DNA of 64,000 bases, taken from positions 1,984,001 through 2,048,000 of the forward strand of contig NC_017506.1 in NCBI RefSeq assembly GCF_000166295.1, given 5' to 3'. The position numbers were made by a program, and so were the translations under genes. The notes below the pieces were generated by a model, which saw nothing but the letters and a program-made list of their open reading frames with translations, was not told the DNA's origin and did not search any database. Below are positions 9,337-17,874 of the stretch, piece after piece. Source of the stretch: Marinobacter adhaerens HP15 (GTDB taxonomy: Bacteria; Pseudomonadota; Gammaproteobacteria; Pseudomonadales; Oleiphilaceae). How positions within the stretch are numbered: position 1 is the first letter of the stretch; each line of letters begins with the position of its first letter.

Positions 9337-10283
9337 TGAGCGAACAACGCAGACCGCACATTCTGATCACCGGTGCCGCCGGCGCCCTCGCCCAGAAAGT
9401 TATCGAACAGCTTCGGGATACCTGCGACCTGGTCGCCGTGGATTTCCGCGAACAGGTCTACCTGGGCGACGACATCCCCAGCTACTGCATCGATTTCAAC
9501 AAGAGGGTGTTCGAGGATCTGTTCCGGCGCTATGAGTTTGATGGCGTGATCCACATGGGCCGGATTATGTCCAGCCAGCTCACCCGCATGCGGCGCTACA
9601 ACGCCAACGTGCTCGGCACCCAGAAGCTTCTGGACCTGAGCCACAAGTACGGCATCAAACGAGTGGTCGTGCTTTCAACGTTCCATGTCTACGGAGCGGT
9701 GGCCTACAACCCAGCACTTATCGACGAAGCGGCACCGCTCAAGAGCGCAGGGCTCAGCGCCGACCTGATTGACTCCGTGGAACTGGAGAACCTGGCCAAC
9801 ATCTATCTGTGGCGCTACCCGGAACTGAACATCACCATTCTGCGACCCTGCAATATCGTCGGGCCGGGCGTGCGCAACACCATAAGCACCCTGCTGGGCA
9901 GCGAACGGGCTCCGGTGCTGGCGGGCTTTTCGCCCATGATGCAGTTTATCCATATCGATGACATGGCCGACGCCATTGTGCTGGCGTATAAAAAACCGAC
10001 ACGTGGCGTGTTCAACGTCGCGCCGCAGGACTGGGTGGCTTACCAGCACGCACTAAAGCTATGTGGCTGCAAGCGAATCCAGGTGCCTTCCATTCCACCG
10101 ATGGTTCCGAAGATGATACTCGGCACCTTGAAACTGAAGAGCTTTCCGTCCTATCTGATGGCGTTCTTCAAGTACCCGGTGGTGATTGATGGGCGGGCGT
10201 TTGTTAATGAGTTCGGATTTGAGCCGAAGCGGCCGCTAAAGGAGATTTTCCGGTTTTATCGGGAGAACAAGAGGCCGGTTTAG
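9336..10283 (+). CDS. extended SDR-family protein with atypical active site
   Basis: A 315-residue NAD-dependent epimerase/dehydratase-like protein. The cofactor motif ITGAAGALAQKV (near residue 10) and the central VVLSTFHVYG strand are intact. Where the YxxxK catalytic pair normally follows, the sequence reads DLIDSVELENLA, with neither Tyr nor Lys in the usual place; the downstream LRPCNIVGPG and IHIDDMADAI motifs are normal. It may therefore be non-catalytic or use different chemistry. It is translationally coupled to the acyltransferase. Lipid or cell-envelope metabolism is a guess from that neighbour only. Confidence 0.75.
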   Translation: MSEQRRPHILITGAAGALAQKVIEQLRDTCDLVAVDFREQVYLGDDIPSYCIDFNKRVFEDLFRRYEFDGVIHMGRIMSSQLTRMRRYNANVLGTQKLLDLSHKYGIKRVVVLSTFHVYGAVAYNPALIDEAAPLKSAGLSADLIDSVELENLANIYLWRYPELNITILRPCNIVGPGVRNTISTLLGSERAPVLAGFSPMMQFIHIDDMADAIVLAYKKPTRGVFNVAPQDWVAYQHALKLCGCKRIQVPSIPPMVPKMILGTLKLKSFPSYLMAFFKYPVVIDGRAFVNEFGFEPKRPLKEIFRFYRENKRPV

Positions 10284-10364
10284 GTCCACAGCGGCTACAT
10301 AAGTTACGCTGGGAACTAAACAGAGCTATTCTTTGGAAAGGACTTCTTCACGAGGCACTCTGGC

Positions 10365-12500
10365 ATGTTCAGCAACATGGACGTACTCAGCTACTCGCTG
10401 GCGGCGATTACGTTCGGACTTCTGGCGATTTTGGTGGCGGCACGATACCTTCGTCGCGGAGTCGACCGCGCTCTTGCGCTTGCCTCAACCGTTACGGCCG
10501 TTTGGGCGTGTTCGCTCGTAAGTCAGAGCATTTGGGGCTATCCGGGCTTTAACCTGAGATATTTGATTGAATTGCTTCGGGATGCCGCCTGGATTTACCT
10601 GCTCTTTGCGTTGCTGAAAGACGGACTGAGGGAGAATAAGCTCACCGGCAAAGTAAAGCAGATTCTGGGCGCAAGCGCGGGCGTGCTACTTTTGGTTCTG
10701 CTCGGAATCGGGCTCATCGAAAATTTCACTGATATGGCCATGGCTAGCGGGAAAATCAAACTTCTCGGCCAAATCGGACTTTCCCTGCTAGGCCTGTCTC
10801 TCATCGAGCAAATCTGGCGCAATTCCCCCAGTTTCGGAAGATCAAGTATAAAATACATGTGCATTGGCGCGGGGACTATCTTCGCCTTCGATTTCTTTAT
10901 GTATTCCGATGCCCTCCTCTTTGGGCATGTTGCGGAATCGTTCTGGAACGCTCGCGGTTTTGTAAATGCTCTACTGACACCGCTATTCGCGGTCAATGTT
11001 ATCAACACCCGCAGGCAGCCCGTTGATTTTCACTTGTCCCGCTCGGCAGTTTTTCATGGTGGAACACTGATATTTGCCGGTGGCTATCTGCTGTTTCTTG
11101 CCCTCGGTGGCTATTATGTTCGAACCCTGGGTGGGCAATGGGGCGACGCGCTTCAGGTTCTATTTTTCACGATTTCGCTTGTTTTCCTGACTACGCTCCT
11201 TCTCTCGAGGCGCATCCGTTCCAAACTGATGGTATTGATCAGCCAAAACTTTTTTGACTACAAATACGACTACCGCGAAGAATGGCTGAAAATGACGCGG
11301 GAGCTTGCCGACCTCAGTGACGACCCTCCTCTACCCCAGCGCGTCATAAGGATTCTCGCGGGACTAGTTGAGAGTAACGCGGGTGCGATTTGGCTCATTG
11401 GCGAGCAGGATGCTTACGTTCTCAAAGCTTCGGTCAATCTTTCGACACCCAAATACACCATGATCGAGGGCAACTCCGAGCTGGTTCGCTTTTTTCGGGA
11501 CCGTGAGTGGATTGTCGACTTACATGAATACAAGGCAGATCCGGTCAGCTACAACCTTTTGGAAATTCCTGACGCAATAGCAAAAACTCCTGACTGCTGG
11601 CTGATCATTCCTCTTTATTTGGGCAATGAGCTCTATGGGATGGCTCTTGTCGGCAACCCATACGCCCGCGTAGAGCTCAATTGGGAAAACTTTGACCTCA
11701 TTAAGGTCGTGGCTCGGCAGACCTGCAACCTGCTCGCCCAAGCCGATGCTCAATACAGATTATCCCGTGCGATGCAGTTTGAAGCCGTAAGCAAGGCGTC
11801 CTCTTTTATGGTTCATGACCTGAAAACCGTGATTGCCCAGTTGTCACTGCTGGTGAAAAATGCGCCAAAGCATCGCAATAACCCTGCATTCATTGACGAT
11901 ATGATCAATACAACTGAACACGCTGTGAGGAAAATGTCGAATCTGGTAGATCACATTCGCAAACCTCATACAGAAGAAAAGGTCAATCTTGAACCGATCA
12001 ACCTGACACATTTGGTTCAGCACTTGGTGACGCATTATCAGCATCGGACGCCAGCGCCGCATGTTGTCGGCTCTCCACCAGAAGCGATCATTAAAGCTGA
12101 TACTGAGCATCTCCGCAGCGTACTGGGCCATCTGATTCAGAACGCACAGGACGCGACACCGCAGACAGGGGAAATCACTCTTACAATCAAGACATCCAAA
12201 GGCTCCGTAGTTCTGTTCATTCAAGACACAGGCTCAGGAATGACAGAAGAATTCATCAGTGACCAATTATTCAAACCTTTTGAAAGCACCAAAGGTCTGA
12301 CGGGCATGGGTATTGGCGCTTATCAGGCTAGGGAATACATACGGAAAATTGGGGGAAGTATCGATGTTACAAGCGAGCCCGGGGTTGGGTCATGTTTCTC
12401 TGTGCGAATCCCCCTTGCATTCGAAAAGGCGGTACAACTGACTGAACAAACATATCGACCAGATCATGACGCGGACCACTCAAAGGAGAGCGTCAATTAG
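10365..12500 (+). CDS. prsK: PEP-CTERM system sensor histidine kinase PrsK
   Basis: A 711-residue membrane histidine kinase of the PrsK type that accompanies exosortase systems. The N-terminal 280 residues form a set of about eight membrane helices, then a GAF-like region (residues 310-460), then the kinase core. The phospho-acceptor lies in FMVHDLKTVIAQ (His about 484). ATP-binding boxes follow: N box HLIQNAQDAT, G1 DTGSGM, G2 GMGIGAY. It should phosphorylate PrsR, whose gene follows 100 bases later. Start ATG 10365 has GAGG eight bases upstream; ATG 10377 is a less likely alternative. The input signal is unknown. Confidence 0.92.
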   Translation: MFSNMDVLSYSLAAITFGLLAILVAARYLRRGVDRALALASTVTAVWACSLVSQSIWGYPGFNLRYLIELLRDAAWIYLLFALLKDGLRENKLTGKVKQILGASAGVLLLVLLGIGLIENFTDMAMASGKIKLLGQIGLSLLGLSLIEQIWRNSPSFGRSSIKYMCIGAGTIFAFDFFMYSDALLFGHVAESFWNARGFVNALLTPLFAVNVINTRRQPVDFHLSRSAVFHGGTLIFAGGYLLFLALGGYYVRTLGGQWGDALQVLFFTISLVFLTTLLLSRRIRSKLMVLISQNFFDYKYDYREEWLKMTRELADLSDDPPLPQRVIRILAGLVESNAGAIWLIGEQDAYVLKASVNLSTPKYTMIEGNSELVRFFRDREWIVDLHEYKADPVSYNLLEIPDAIAKTPDCWLIIPLYLGNELYGMALVGNPYARVELNWENFDLIKVVARQTCNLLAQADAQYRLSRAMQFEAVSKASSFMVHDLKTVIAQLSLLVKNAPKHRNNPAFIDDMINTTEHAVRKMSNLVDHIRKPHTEEKVNLEPINLTHLVQHLVTHYQHRTPAPHVVGSPPEAIIKADTEHLRSVLGHLIQNAQDATPQTGEITLTIKTSKGSVVLFIQDTGSGMTEEFISDQLFKPFESTKGLTGMGIGAYQAREYIRKIGGSIDVTSEPGVGSCFSVRIPLAFEKAVQLTEQTYRPDHDADHSKESVN

Positions 12501-12600
12501 TCGGCGTCCACTTCAATAAATTCCATCGAGCATTGCAAAGTGTCAACGTTCGGTTAAGAATCTTTACAAGGGAAACTCCAAAAAAGGATTTGATGCTGTT

Positions 12601-13974
12601 GTGACTAGACGACTCTTGATCGTAGAAGACGACCCGGGGCTCCAGAGCCAAATGCGCTGGTGCTTCAGCGATGATCTGGAAGTAAGCCTAGCGTCGGATC
12701 GTGAATCCGCATTGGCACTCCTGCGACGAGAAGAGCCCAATGTAGTGACCTTGGATCTAGGCCTCCCCCCTGACCCAGGAGGAGCCTCTGAGGGATTCAG
12801 TCTTCTGGAAGAAATTCTCAGGCTCGCGCCACTAACAAAAATCATCGTTGTTACCGGTCGCGAAGACAAGGAGAATGCTGTCAAGGCCATTGGAATGGGC
12901 GCATCAGACTTTTACCAAAAGCCTCTGGATGCAGACATCCTGACCTTTGTCGTAGACCGAGCTTTTCGGCTTTATGAACTTGAGCGCGAGAATCGCGAAC
13001 TGGCGAACCAGCAGAACGCCACCAATATCAAAGGTATTGTCGCAGCCAGCCCGCAAATGCTTCAGGTTTGCCGGACGCTAGAGAAAATCGCGCCGACTGA
13101 CGTTACTACACTCATAAACGGTGAAACCGGAACCGGCAAGGAGCTGCTCGCTCGGGCACTGCATGATCTCAGCCCTCGAGCCTCAAAGCCCTTCGCGGCC
13201 ATTAATTGCGCAGCAATACCTGAAGCCCTCTTGGAAAGCGAGCTATTCGGCTACGAAAAAGGCGCTTTTACCGGCGCAACACAGAACAAAAAGGGCAAAA
13301 TAGAGTCTGCCAACGGTGGCACGCTTTTTCTTGACGAGATAGGGGACATGCCTTTCGCGCTGCAGGCAAAATTGCTCAGATTTCTTCAGGAACGGATGAT
13401 TGATCGCGTTGGTGCGATCGAACCAATTTCAGTTGATGTACGGGTTATATGTGCGACCCACCGGAATCTGAACCAGCTTATTGAAGGCGGCGAATTCCGG
13501 GAGGATCTGTACTACCGCATTAGCGAAATCACGCTTGACGTCCCTGCTCTGAGGGATCGTGATGGCGATGCCCTGGTTCTCGCCCAATCACTCCTGAAAA
13601 GTATCGGGAAAGAGCTCGACCGCCCCAACCTGTCCTTCGCCGAGGACGCCATAAGCGCCGTCAATAACTATCCTTGGCCCGGGAATGTGCGGGAGATGAT
13701 CAACAAGGTCAAGCGCGCGATCATAATGGCCGAAGGTAAAAGAGTCACTGCCGAAGACCTGTCCCTTCAAGCTACATCAACGCAAGATGAGAAATGCCTG
13801 AACCTTCGCCAGATTCGAGAAACCGCAGAGCGGCGTGCGCTTAACCAAGCACTTCAGGTCAGCGGATTCAATATGGCGAGGGCGGCCCGATTACTTGGCA
13901 TAACACGCCCCACCATTTATAGCCTTACCGATAAGTACAACATCGAAACCTCCGAAGCTTCACCAGAGAGCTAA
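12601..13974 (+). CDS. prsR: PEP-CTERM system sigma-54 response regulator PrsR
   Basis: A 457-residue NtrC-type activator with a GTG start. Receiver domain: acidic pair VEDD (10-11), phospho-acceptor D52 in TLDLGLP, K107. AAA+ domain: Walker A GETGTGKE (174-181) and the sigma-54 contact loop GAFTGA (221-226), so it can open sigma-54 promoters. A Fis-type helix-turn-helix (ARAARLLGITRPTIY) ends the protein. Family knowledge links PrsK/PrsR to expression of PEP-CTERM genes. The two sigma-54 promoters found downstream in this window, both with a common 13-base upstream element, are the obvious targets. Confidence 0.94.
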   Translation: MTRRLLIVEDDPGLQSQMRWCFSDDLEVSLASDRESALALLRREEPNVVTLDLGLPPDPGGASEGFSLLEEILRLAPLTKIIVVTGREDKENAVKAIGMGASDFYQKPLDADILTFVVDRAFRLYELERENRELANQQNATNIKGIVAASPQMLQVCRTLEKIAPTDVTTLINGETGTGKELLARALHDLSPRASKPFAAINCAAIPEALLESELFGYEKGAFTGATQNKKGKIESANGGTLFLDEIGDMPFALQAKLLRFLQERMIDRVGAIEPISVDVRVICATHRNLNQLIEGGEFREDLYYRISEITLDVPALRDRDGDALVLAQSLLKSIGKELDRPNLSFAEDAISAVNNYPWPGNVREMINKVKRAIIMAEGKRVTAEDLSLQATSTQDEKCLNLRQIRETAERRALNQALQVSGFNMARAARLLGITRPTIYSLTDKYNIETSEASPES

Positions 13975-13993
13975 AGAGCCAGGCAGGACTACT

Positions 13994-16669
13994 ATGAACA
14001 ACGTAACTACATTGCCCATGTTCAAGCGACACCGCCACCATGGGCGCGTGATTACCTTTTGCAAGGGTCTGTATATCGGCACCAGCCTTGTGGCAGCGCT
14101 GGTTTTAGCCGGATGCGGCGGGGGTTCAACAGAGCCCGAAGGGCTCACTCACATTAATCGAAGTGAGACCTACGCAGAGCAAGGGCAGTACAGATCCGCC
14201 ATGCTGGAAATAAAAAACGCCATCCAGCAGGAACCGGAAAATCTAGACTACATTCTACGCCTTTCTGATCTCTATCTTCGTGTGGGTGCCTATCCAGAAG
14301 TCGAGACACTCCTGGGTCCGCGACTGGATCAACAGCCCGGCGAGATCGCGCTTCCCTTAGCAGAGTCCTACATTGGGCAAGGCAAACACTTATCTGCGCG
14401 TGAAACATTGGCACTGGCCGACCTTGAAACCCCAGAGGAAAAAGGTCGAGGCGCCGTTGTTCAAGGCGGCGCGCTGAGACTCGCCGGCGACTATCAGGCA
14501 GCCATTGAGCAATTCGAAAAGGCACTTGCTGAGGGGTGGCAAGTGGAAAAGGCGACTGCCGGGATCCTGAAAACCTACCTGCATCTGAACAATCCTCAGA
14601 AAGCAGTATCCGAGGCTGACTCCTATCTCGCAGAATACCCTGAAAGCTCCGAGGTCTTGATGTTAAAGGGGCGCGCACTTTACACGCTGAACCGCCTTGA
14701 GCCGGCTGTGGAGGCGCTAACGGCAGCTGTGGGCGCTCTCCCCAACTCTGACTTTTTTCTGCCAGTGCGAAGACAAACACTGACATTGCTTTCCCGAGTG
14801 CTCACGGAACAGGGCCGTGTTACCGAAGCACAGGTTTATAACCGGGTTCTTGCAGAAAATACCGATTCCGATCTTGAGAATCAGGCAAAGTCAGCGATTT
14901 CTGCGATTAAAGAAGGTCGCTTCGACGAGGCCTCTGAGACCCTCCAGGACCTGCTCCAGTTAAACCCGGATAACGAACGCATCGCTCTTACCCTTGGCGC
15001 GCTAAATCTGCAACAAGGCAGGCTTCAAGAGGGCCTGGATCTGCTTTCTCAGAATATTGATCCGGAAACGTCTCCCACCCGCTTCATTCGGCTTACAACA
15101 ATGGCTCGAATCGACAAGGGTGAGCGCCGGGAAGCCTATGCAACGCTGGCTCGAGCAATTGAGGCCCGCCCCGACGACACGGAGCTGCTGGCTATGCATG
15201 GCATGGTGGCGCTGAGTCTCGAAGACACGAAGTCCGAGGGCGTTGCCAGTCTGAGCCGGGCCCTAAGCCTCAATCCCGAGAACGTTCGTCTTCGACTGGC
15301 CCTAGCCAACTATTACGAAGGCCAAGGGATGCCCGAGCAAGCTCTGGGACAACTTCGGATTGCCTTTGCAAACAAACCGGACGACTGGCCCACCACAGCG
15401 GCCTACGTGCGTTTACTTATCCGAGAGGGCCAAACCGGGGAGCTTAGAGAGTTGCAACAGTCTCTGGAGAACGGCTACCCCGAGAACCGCTCTGCGCAGC
15501 TTCTTGCAGCGATTTCATTAGCAGGAACTGGTGATACCGAAGAGGCAATCAAGAAGTTGGAAGGCCTCCGTGACACCAACCCTGAGAGCATTGAAGTAAA
15601 CATCACGCTAGCCCAGCTATACCAGGAGGCGGGTCAACCAGCCAAAGCCGTCAACAGCTTTGTCGCAGCTGCCAAACAAACCGAGCCAAAACTACCGTTG
15701 TTGTTCAGGGCTGCCCGGCTTCATGCCGCCAACCATCAGAACGAGTCCGCCGTTGAAGACTGGACCAAGTCTGTCAGTCAGGCTGAACCCGAATTGGCAG
15801 ATGCTCTGGCCGCAACAGAGATTCTTTGGCTGATATCCGAAGATGAACTGGAGACAGCCCGTTCCCGGCTAGCAGAAGTCGGCAAGGGAATAGAGTCAGC
15901 GTCTCTCAAGACCGCTGAAGCCAACCTGCTTGCTGCCGAAGCACAGAAACTAACACTCTCAGAACAATGGGATGATGCGGTCAACAAGGCTCAGCAGGCT
16001 TTTGCACTGAACCCTGAAAATCAGGGGTTTGCTCTGTTACCAGCACGAATCCGCACCCAACAGGGTAATATCGAGGCAGCTGAGTCTGCGGTATTGGAAG
16101 TCGAGCAGGTTTTCGGAGCAACGGCCCCGGTGACCACTGCACGCGCCGCCATCCTACAGGCTGATAATCGCGCTGAAGAAGCTTTTCAGACCCTCTATAA
16201 ATTTTGGAGTGAGAGCGGTGATCCTGCCGTCCTTCCCGCGCTCGTTCAGCTGTCCAACCAGGTCGCGCAAGAGAAGACCGACGAACTTACAGCAAAATGG
16301 GTTGATCTCGTCCCTGATAGCGTTCCGGCCAACCTTTCCCGCGGGAATCAATTGATGACCGAAGGCAACATCATGGCGGCCGCAAATCACTATCAAAAGG
16401 TTTTACAGCGGGATCCGCTCCACACAACGGCTTTGAACAATCTTGCCTGGGCATTAAGGGATACAGACACCCCTCGTGCACTTGAATTCGCAGCTCGCGC
16501 TGCCGAGATTGAGCCTGAGAACCCGGCGATTCTCGATACCTATGGCTGGATTCTTCATCTCGATGGCCAACACCGTGCAGCAATGGATCAACTACAACGA
16601 GCGCTCGCAATGGCCCCGGATAACGAAGAATTCAAAAAGCACCTCGACGAGATTCGCAGGGCATTATAG
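13994..16669 (+). CDS. prsT: PEP-CTERM system TPR-repeat lipoprotein PrsT
   Basis: An 891-residue lipoprotein made almost entirely of tetratricopeptide repeats. After a basic 24-residue leader, a hydrophobic segment ends in the lipobox VLAGC (Cys41). Repeats run to the C-terminus, for example YAEQGQYRSAMLEIKNAI, NNLAWALRDTDTPRALEFA and NPAILDTYGWILHLDGQHRA. Length and architecture match the PrsT family (TIGR02917 by recall), thought to be a scaffold for matrix export or assembly. It follows prsR by 19 bases and is closed by an intrinsic terminator. Confidence 0.92.
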   Translation: MNNVTTLPMFKRHRHHGRVITFCKGLYIGTSLVAALVLAGCGGGSTEPEGLTHINRSETYAEQGQYRSAMLEIKNAIQQEPENLDYILRLSDLYLRVGAYPEVETLLGPRLDQQPGEIALPLAESYIGQGKHLSARETLALADLETPEEKGRGAVVQGGALRLAGDYQAAIEQFEKALAEGWQVEKATAGILKTYLHLNNPQKAVSEADSYLAEYPESSEVLMLKGRALYTLNRLEPAVEALTAAVGALPNSDFFLPVRRQTLTLLSRVLTEQGRVTEAQVYNRVLAENTDSDLENQAKSAISAIKEGRFDEASETLQDLLQLNPDNERIALTLGALNLQQGRLQEGLDLLSQNIDPETSPTRFIRLTTMARIDKGERREAYATLARAIEARPDDTELLAMHGMVALSLEDTKSEGVASLSRALSLNPENVRLRLALANYYEGQGMPEQALGQLRIAFANKPDDWPTTAAYVRLLIREGQTGELRELQQSLENGYPENRSAQLLAAISLAGTGDTEEAIKKLEGLRDTNPESIEVNITLAQLYQEAGQPAKAVNSFVAAAKQTEPKLPLLFRAARLHAANHQNESAVEDWTKSVSQAEPELADALAATEILWLISEDELETARSRLAEVGKGIESASLKTAEANLLAAEAQKLTLSEQWDDAVNKAQQAFALNPENQGFALLPARIRTQQGNIEAAESAVLEVEQVFGATAPVTTARAAILQADNRAEEAFQTLYKFWSESGDPAVLPALVQLSNQVAQEKTDELTAKWVDLVPDSVPANLSRGNQLMTEGNIMAAANHYQKVLQRDPLHTTALNNLAWALRDTDTPRALEFAARAAEIEPENPAILDTYGWILHLDGQHRAAMDQLQRALAMAPDNEEFKKHLDEIRRAL

Positions 16670-16697
16670 CCTTAACTGTCTATGTCGTATCGATAAG

Positions 16698-16729
16698 AAA
16701 CCAGACTCGAAAGCGTGTCTGGTTTTTTT
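16698..16729 (+). terminator. intrinsic terminator after prsT
   Basis: AAACCAGAC pairs with GTCTGGTTT across an 8-10-base loop and is followed by a run of seven T, 30 bases after the prsT stop. It separates the prs operon from the PEP-CTERM gene, which has its own promoter. Confidence 0.85.
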
Positions 16730-16781
16730 ACATCTCATGCATAGCCGCTTTACACAACCAATCTGACGGCTTCTTCACTCA

Positions 16782-16794
16782 ACTGTTTTATATA
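16782..16794 (+). promoter_or_regulatory. shared upstream element, possible PrsR site (copy 1)
   Basis: ACTGTTTTATATA, identical to the copy at 19360-19372. Both copies start 26 bases before the first base of a sigma-54 -24 box and both precede PEP-CTERM genes. Assignment to PrsR is inference. The distance is shorter than for usual enhancer sites, so an architectural or integration-host-factor-type role is also possible. Confidence 0.6.
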
Positions 16795-16806
16795 TGTTTT
16801 TCCGTT

Positions 16807-16823
16807 CTGGCACGGATGTTGTT
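16807..16823 (+). promoter_or_regulatory. sigma-54 promoter of first PEP-CTERM gene
   Basis: CTGGCACGGATGTTGTT fits the -24/-12 consensus (YTGGCACG-N4-TTGCW) with one mismatch, TTGT for TTGC. GG-GC-equivalent spacing is exact. Transcription would start about 12 bases downstream and give a leader of roughly 115 bases that contains the riboswitch candidate. Confidence 0.82.
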
Positions 16824-16845
16824 TAACAGACGACGTGGGGACATT

Positions 16846-16918
16846 TCCCCGCCGCCAAACCTCTCGCGAGAGGGGGACGGAAAGCCACGGATCTCTCTGA
16901 GATAGCCGGGTTGCACGG
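16846..16918 (+). ncRNA. candidate c-di-GMP-I (GEMM-I) riboswitch
   Basis: The leader shows the GEMM-I core in order: CAAACC; a stem CCTCTC-GCGA-GAGGGG closed by a GNRA tetraloop; GGGACGGAAAGCCACGG; a second short hairpin (ATCTC...GAGAT); and TAGCCGGGTTGC. Compared with the remembered consensus (GCAAACC...GGGACGCAAAGCC), the pair positions read CC/GG instead of GC/GC, and the outer stem reads CCG/CGG instead of CGG/CCG, both of which keep pairing. No T-tract follows, and a GGAG ribosome site lies about 20 bases downstream, so control of translation is more likely than of termination. Ends are approximate. Confidence 0.72.
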
Positions 16919-16950
16919 AACGCACTACACCTTGACGGAGTATCAGTACA

Positions 16951-17745
16951 ATGAAATTGGCCAGAACGACTTTAGCTGTAGCGTGTCTGAGCGCCATGTC
17001 TGCTCAAGCAGCATTCATTAACAACGGTTCTGAGGCGAATCTCAGTGAGATTATCAACGACAATCTCATTGTCTCGGGAAGCAGCGTTAATGTGCTCGGC
17101 GATACCAAAAACAATGATGTAAGCACCGAACCATTTTTTACCTCTTCCCCGGACGGAAGCAACAGCACAGCAACCTTTCTGATTGAAATCACGTCTATGC
17201 TGTCCAAACAGTCTTTCGGCATCTACAACGGCGACGACTACGTCGAGTTGTTTAACGGTGCGGACGAAGGCAGCTTTACAACCAGTGGCGGCTTTAACGG
17301 GCCCGTAACTGACAACGCCAACCGCGCCCAAGTCAGTTTCGACATCTCGGGTGGTAGCTACAGCGTTTACGTCAACAATCAGAAAAAGGGTACCTTTGCC
17401 AGCGAGGAATTCGGTTTCTACCTGGGTCGCGGTGGCGCCCCGGTAATCTATTCCGATGCCGAACGTAATGGTGGCGTTGAGCGATTTGTTGCAATTCAGG
17501 GCAAGGGGCAGCGGATCAATCTAGGCAGCGAAATAACCTACGGCTGCAGTGAAGATACTCCTGAGAAATGCGTACTTTGGGAAAGTGATGACTACATCCT
17601 TGGTTTCGAGGACGGATCAGACATGGACTACAACGACATGCTGGTCTACGTGGAGGACATCGTCCCGGTTCCAGAACCCGGAACGCTTGCGCTTCTTGGG
17701 ATCGGCCTTTTCGGCCTCGGTGTCGTTCGGCGCCGCAAAGCCTAA
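16951..17745 (+). CDS. PEP-CTERM sorted protein with DUF4114-like region
   Basis: A 264-residue secreted protein: signal peptide (LAVACLSAMSAQA), an acidic Asn/Gly/Ser-rich body, a calcium-type segment near the end (GFEDGSDMDYNDMLVYVED) as in DUF4114 domains, and a C-terminal sorting signal VPEPGTLALLGIG, hydrophobic helix and RRRKA tail. Four cysteines are absent except for one pair (YGCSEDTPEKC). The exosortase encoded next should cut at the PEP motif. ATG 16951 has GGAG ten bases upstream. Expression appears to be controlled by sigma-54, the 13-base element and the riboswitch described above; an intrinsic terminator follows. Confidence 0.9.
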   Translation: MKLARTTLAVACLSAMSAQAAFINNGSEANLSEIINDNLIVSGSSVNVLGDTKNNDVSTEPFFTSSPDGSNSTATFLIEITSMLSKQSFGIYNGDDYVELFNGADEGSFTTSGGFNGPVTDNANRAQVSFDISGGSYSVYVNNQKKGTFASEEFGFYLGRGGAPVIYSDAERNGGVERFVAIQGKGQRINLGSEITYGCSEDTPEKCVLWESDDYILGFEDGSDMDYNDMLVYVEDIVPVPEPGTLALLGIGLFGLGVVRRRKA

Positions 17746-17765
17746 GGCCCGCTAGCGTTATCCAG

Positions 17766-17795
17766 AAACCCCACCGTGCACGCGGTGGGGTTTTT
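17766..17795 (+). terminator. intrinsic terminator after PEP-CTERM gene 1
   Basis: AACCCCACCG pairs with CGGTGGGGTT around a six-base loop, followed by TTTTT, 20 bases after the stop codon. The exosortase gene therefore probably has a separate promoter or depends on read-through. Confidence 0.88.
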
Positions 17796-17874
17796 GCTGG
17801 CCAGACCTAATGACGAGAAAAGAATAAGGCGATACTCTTTGCAGTAAATCAATAACAGGATTCTCAGGTTACGG

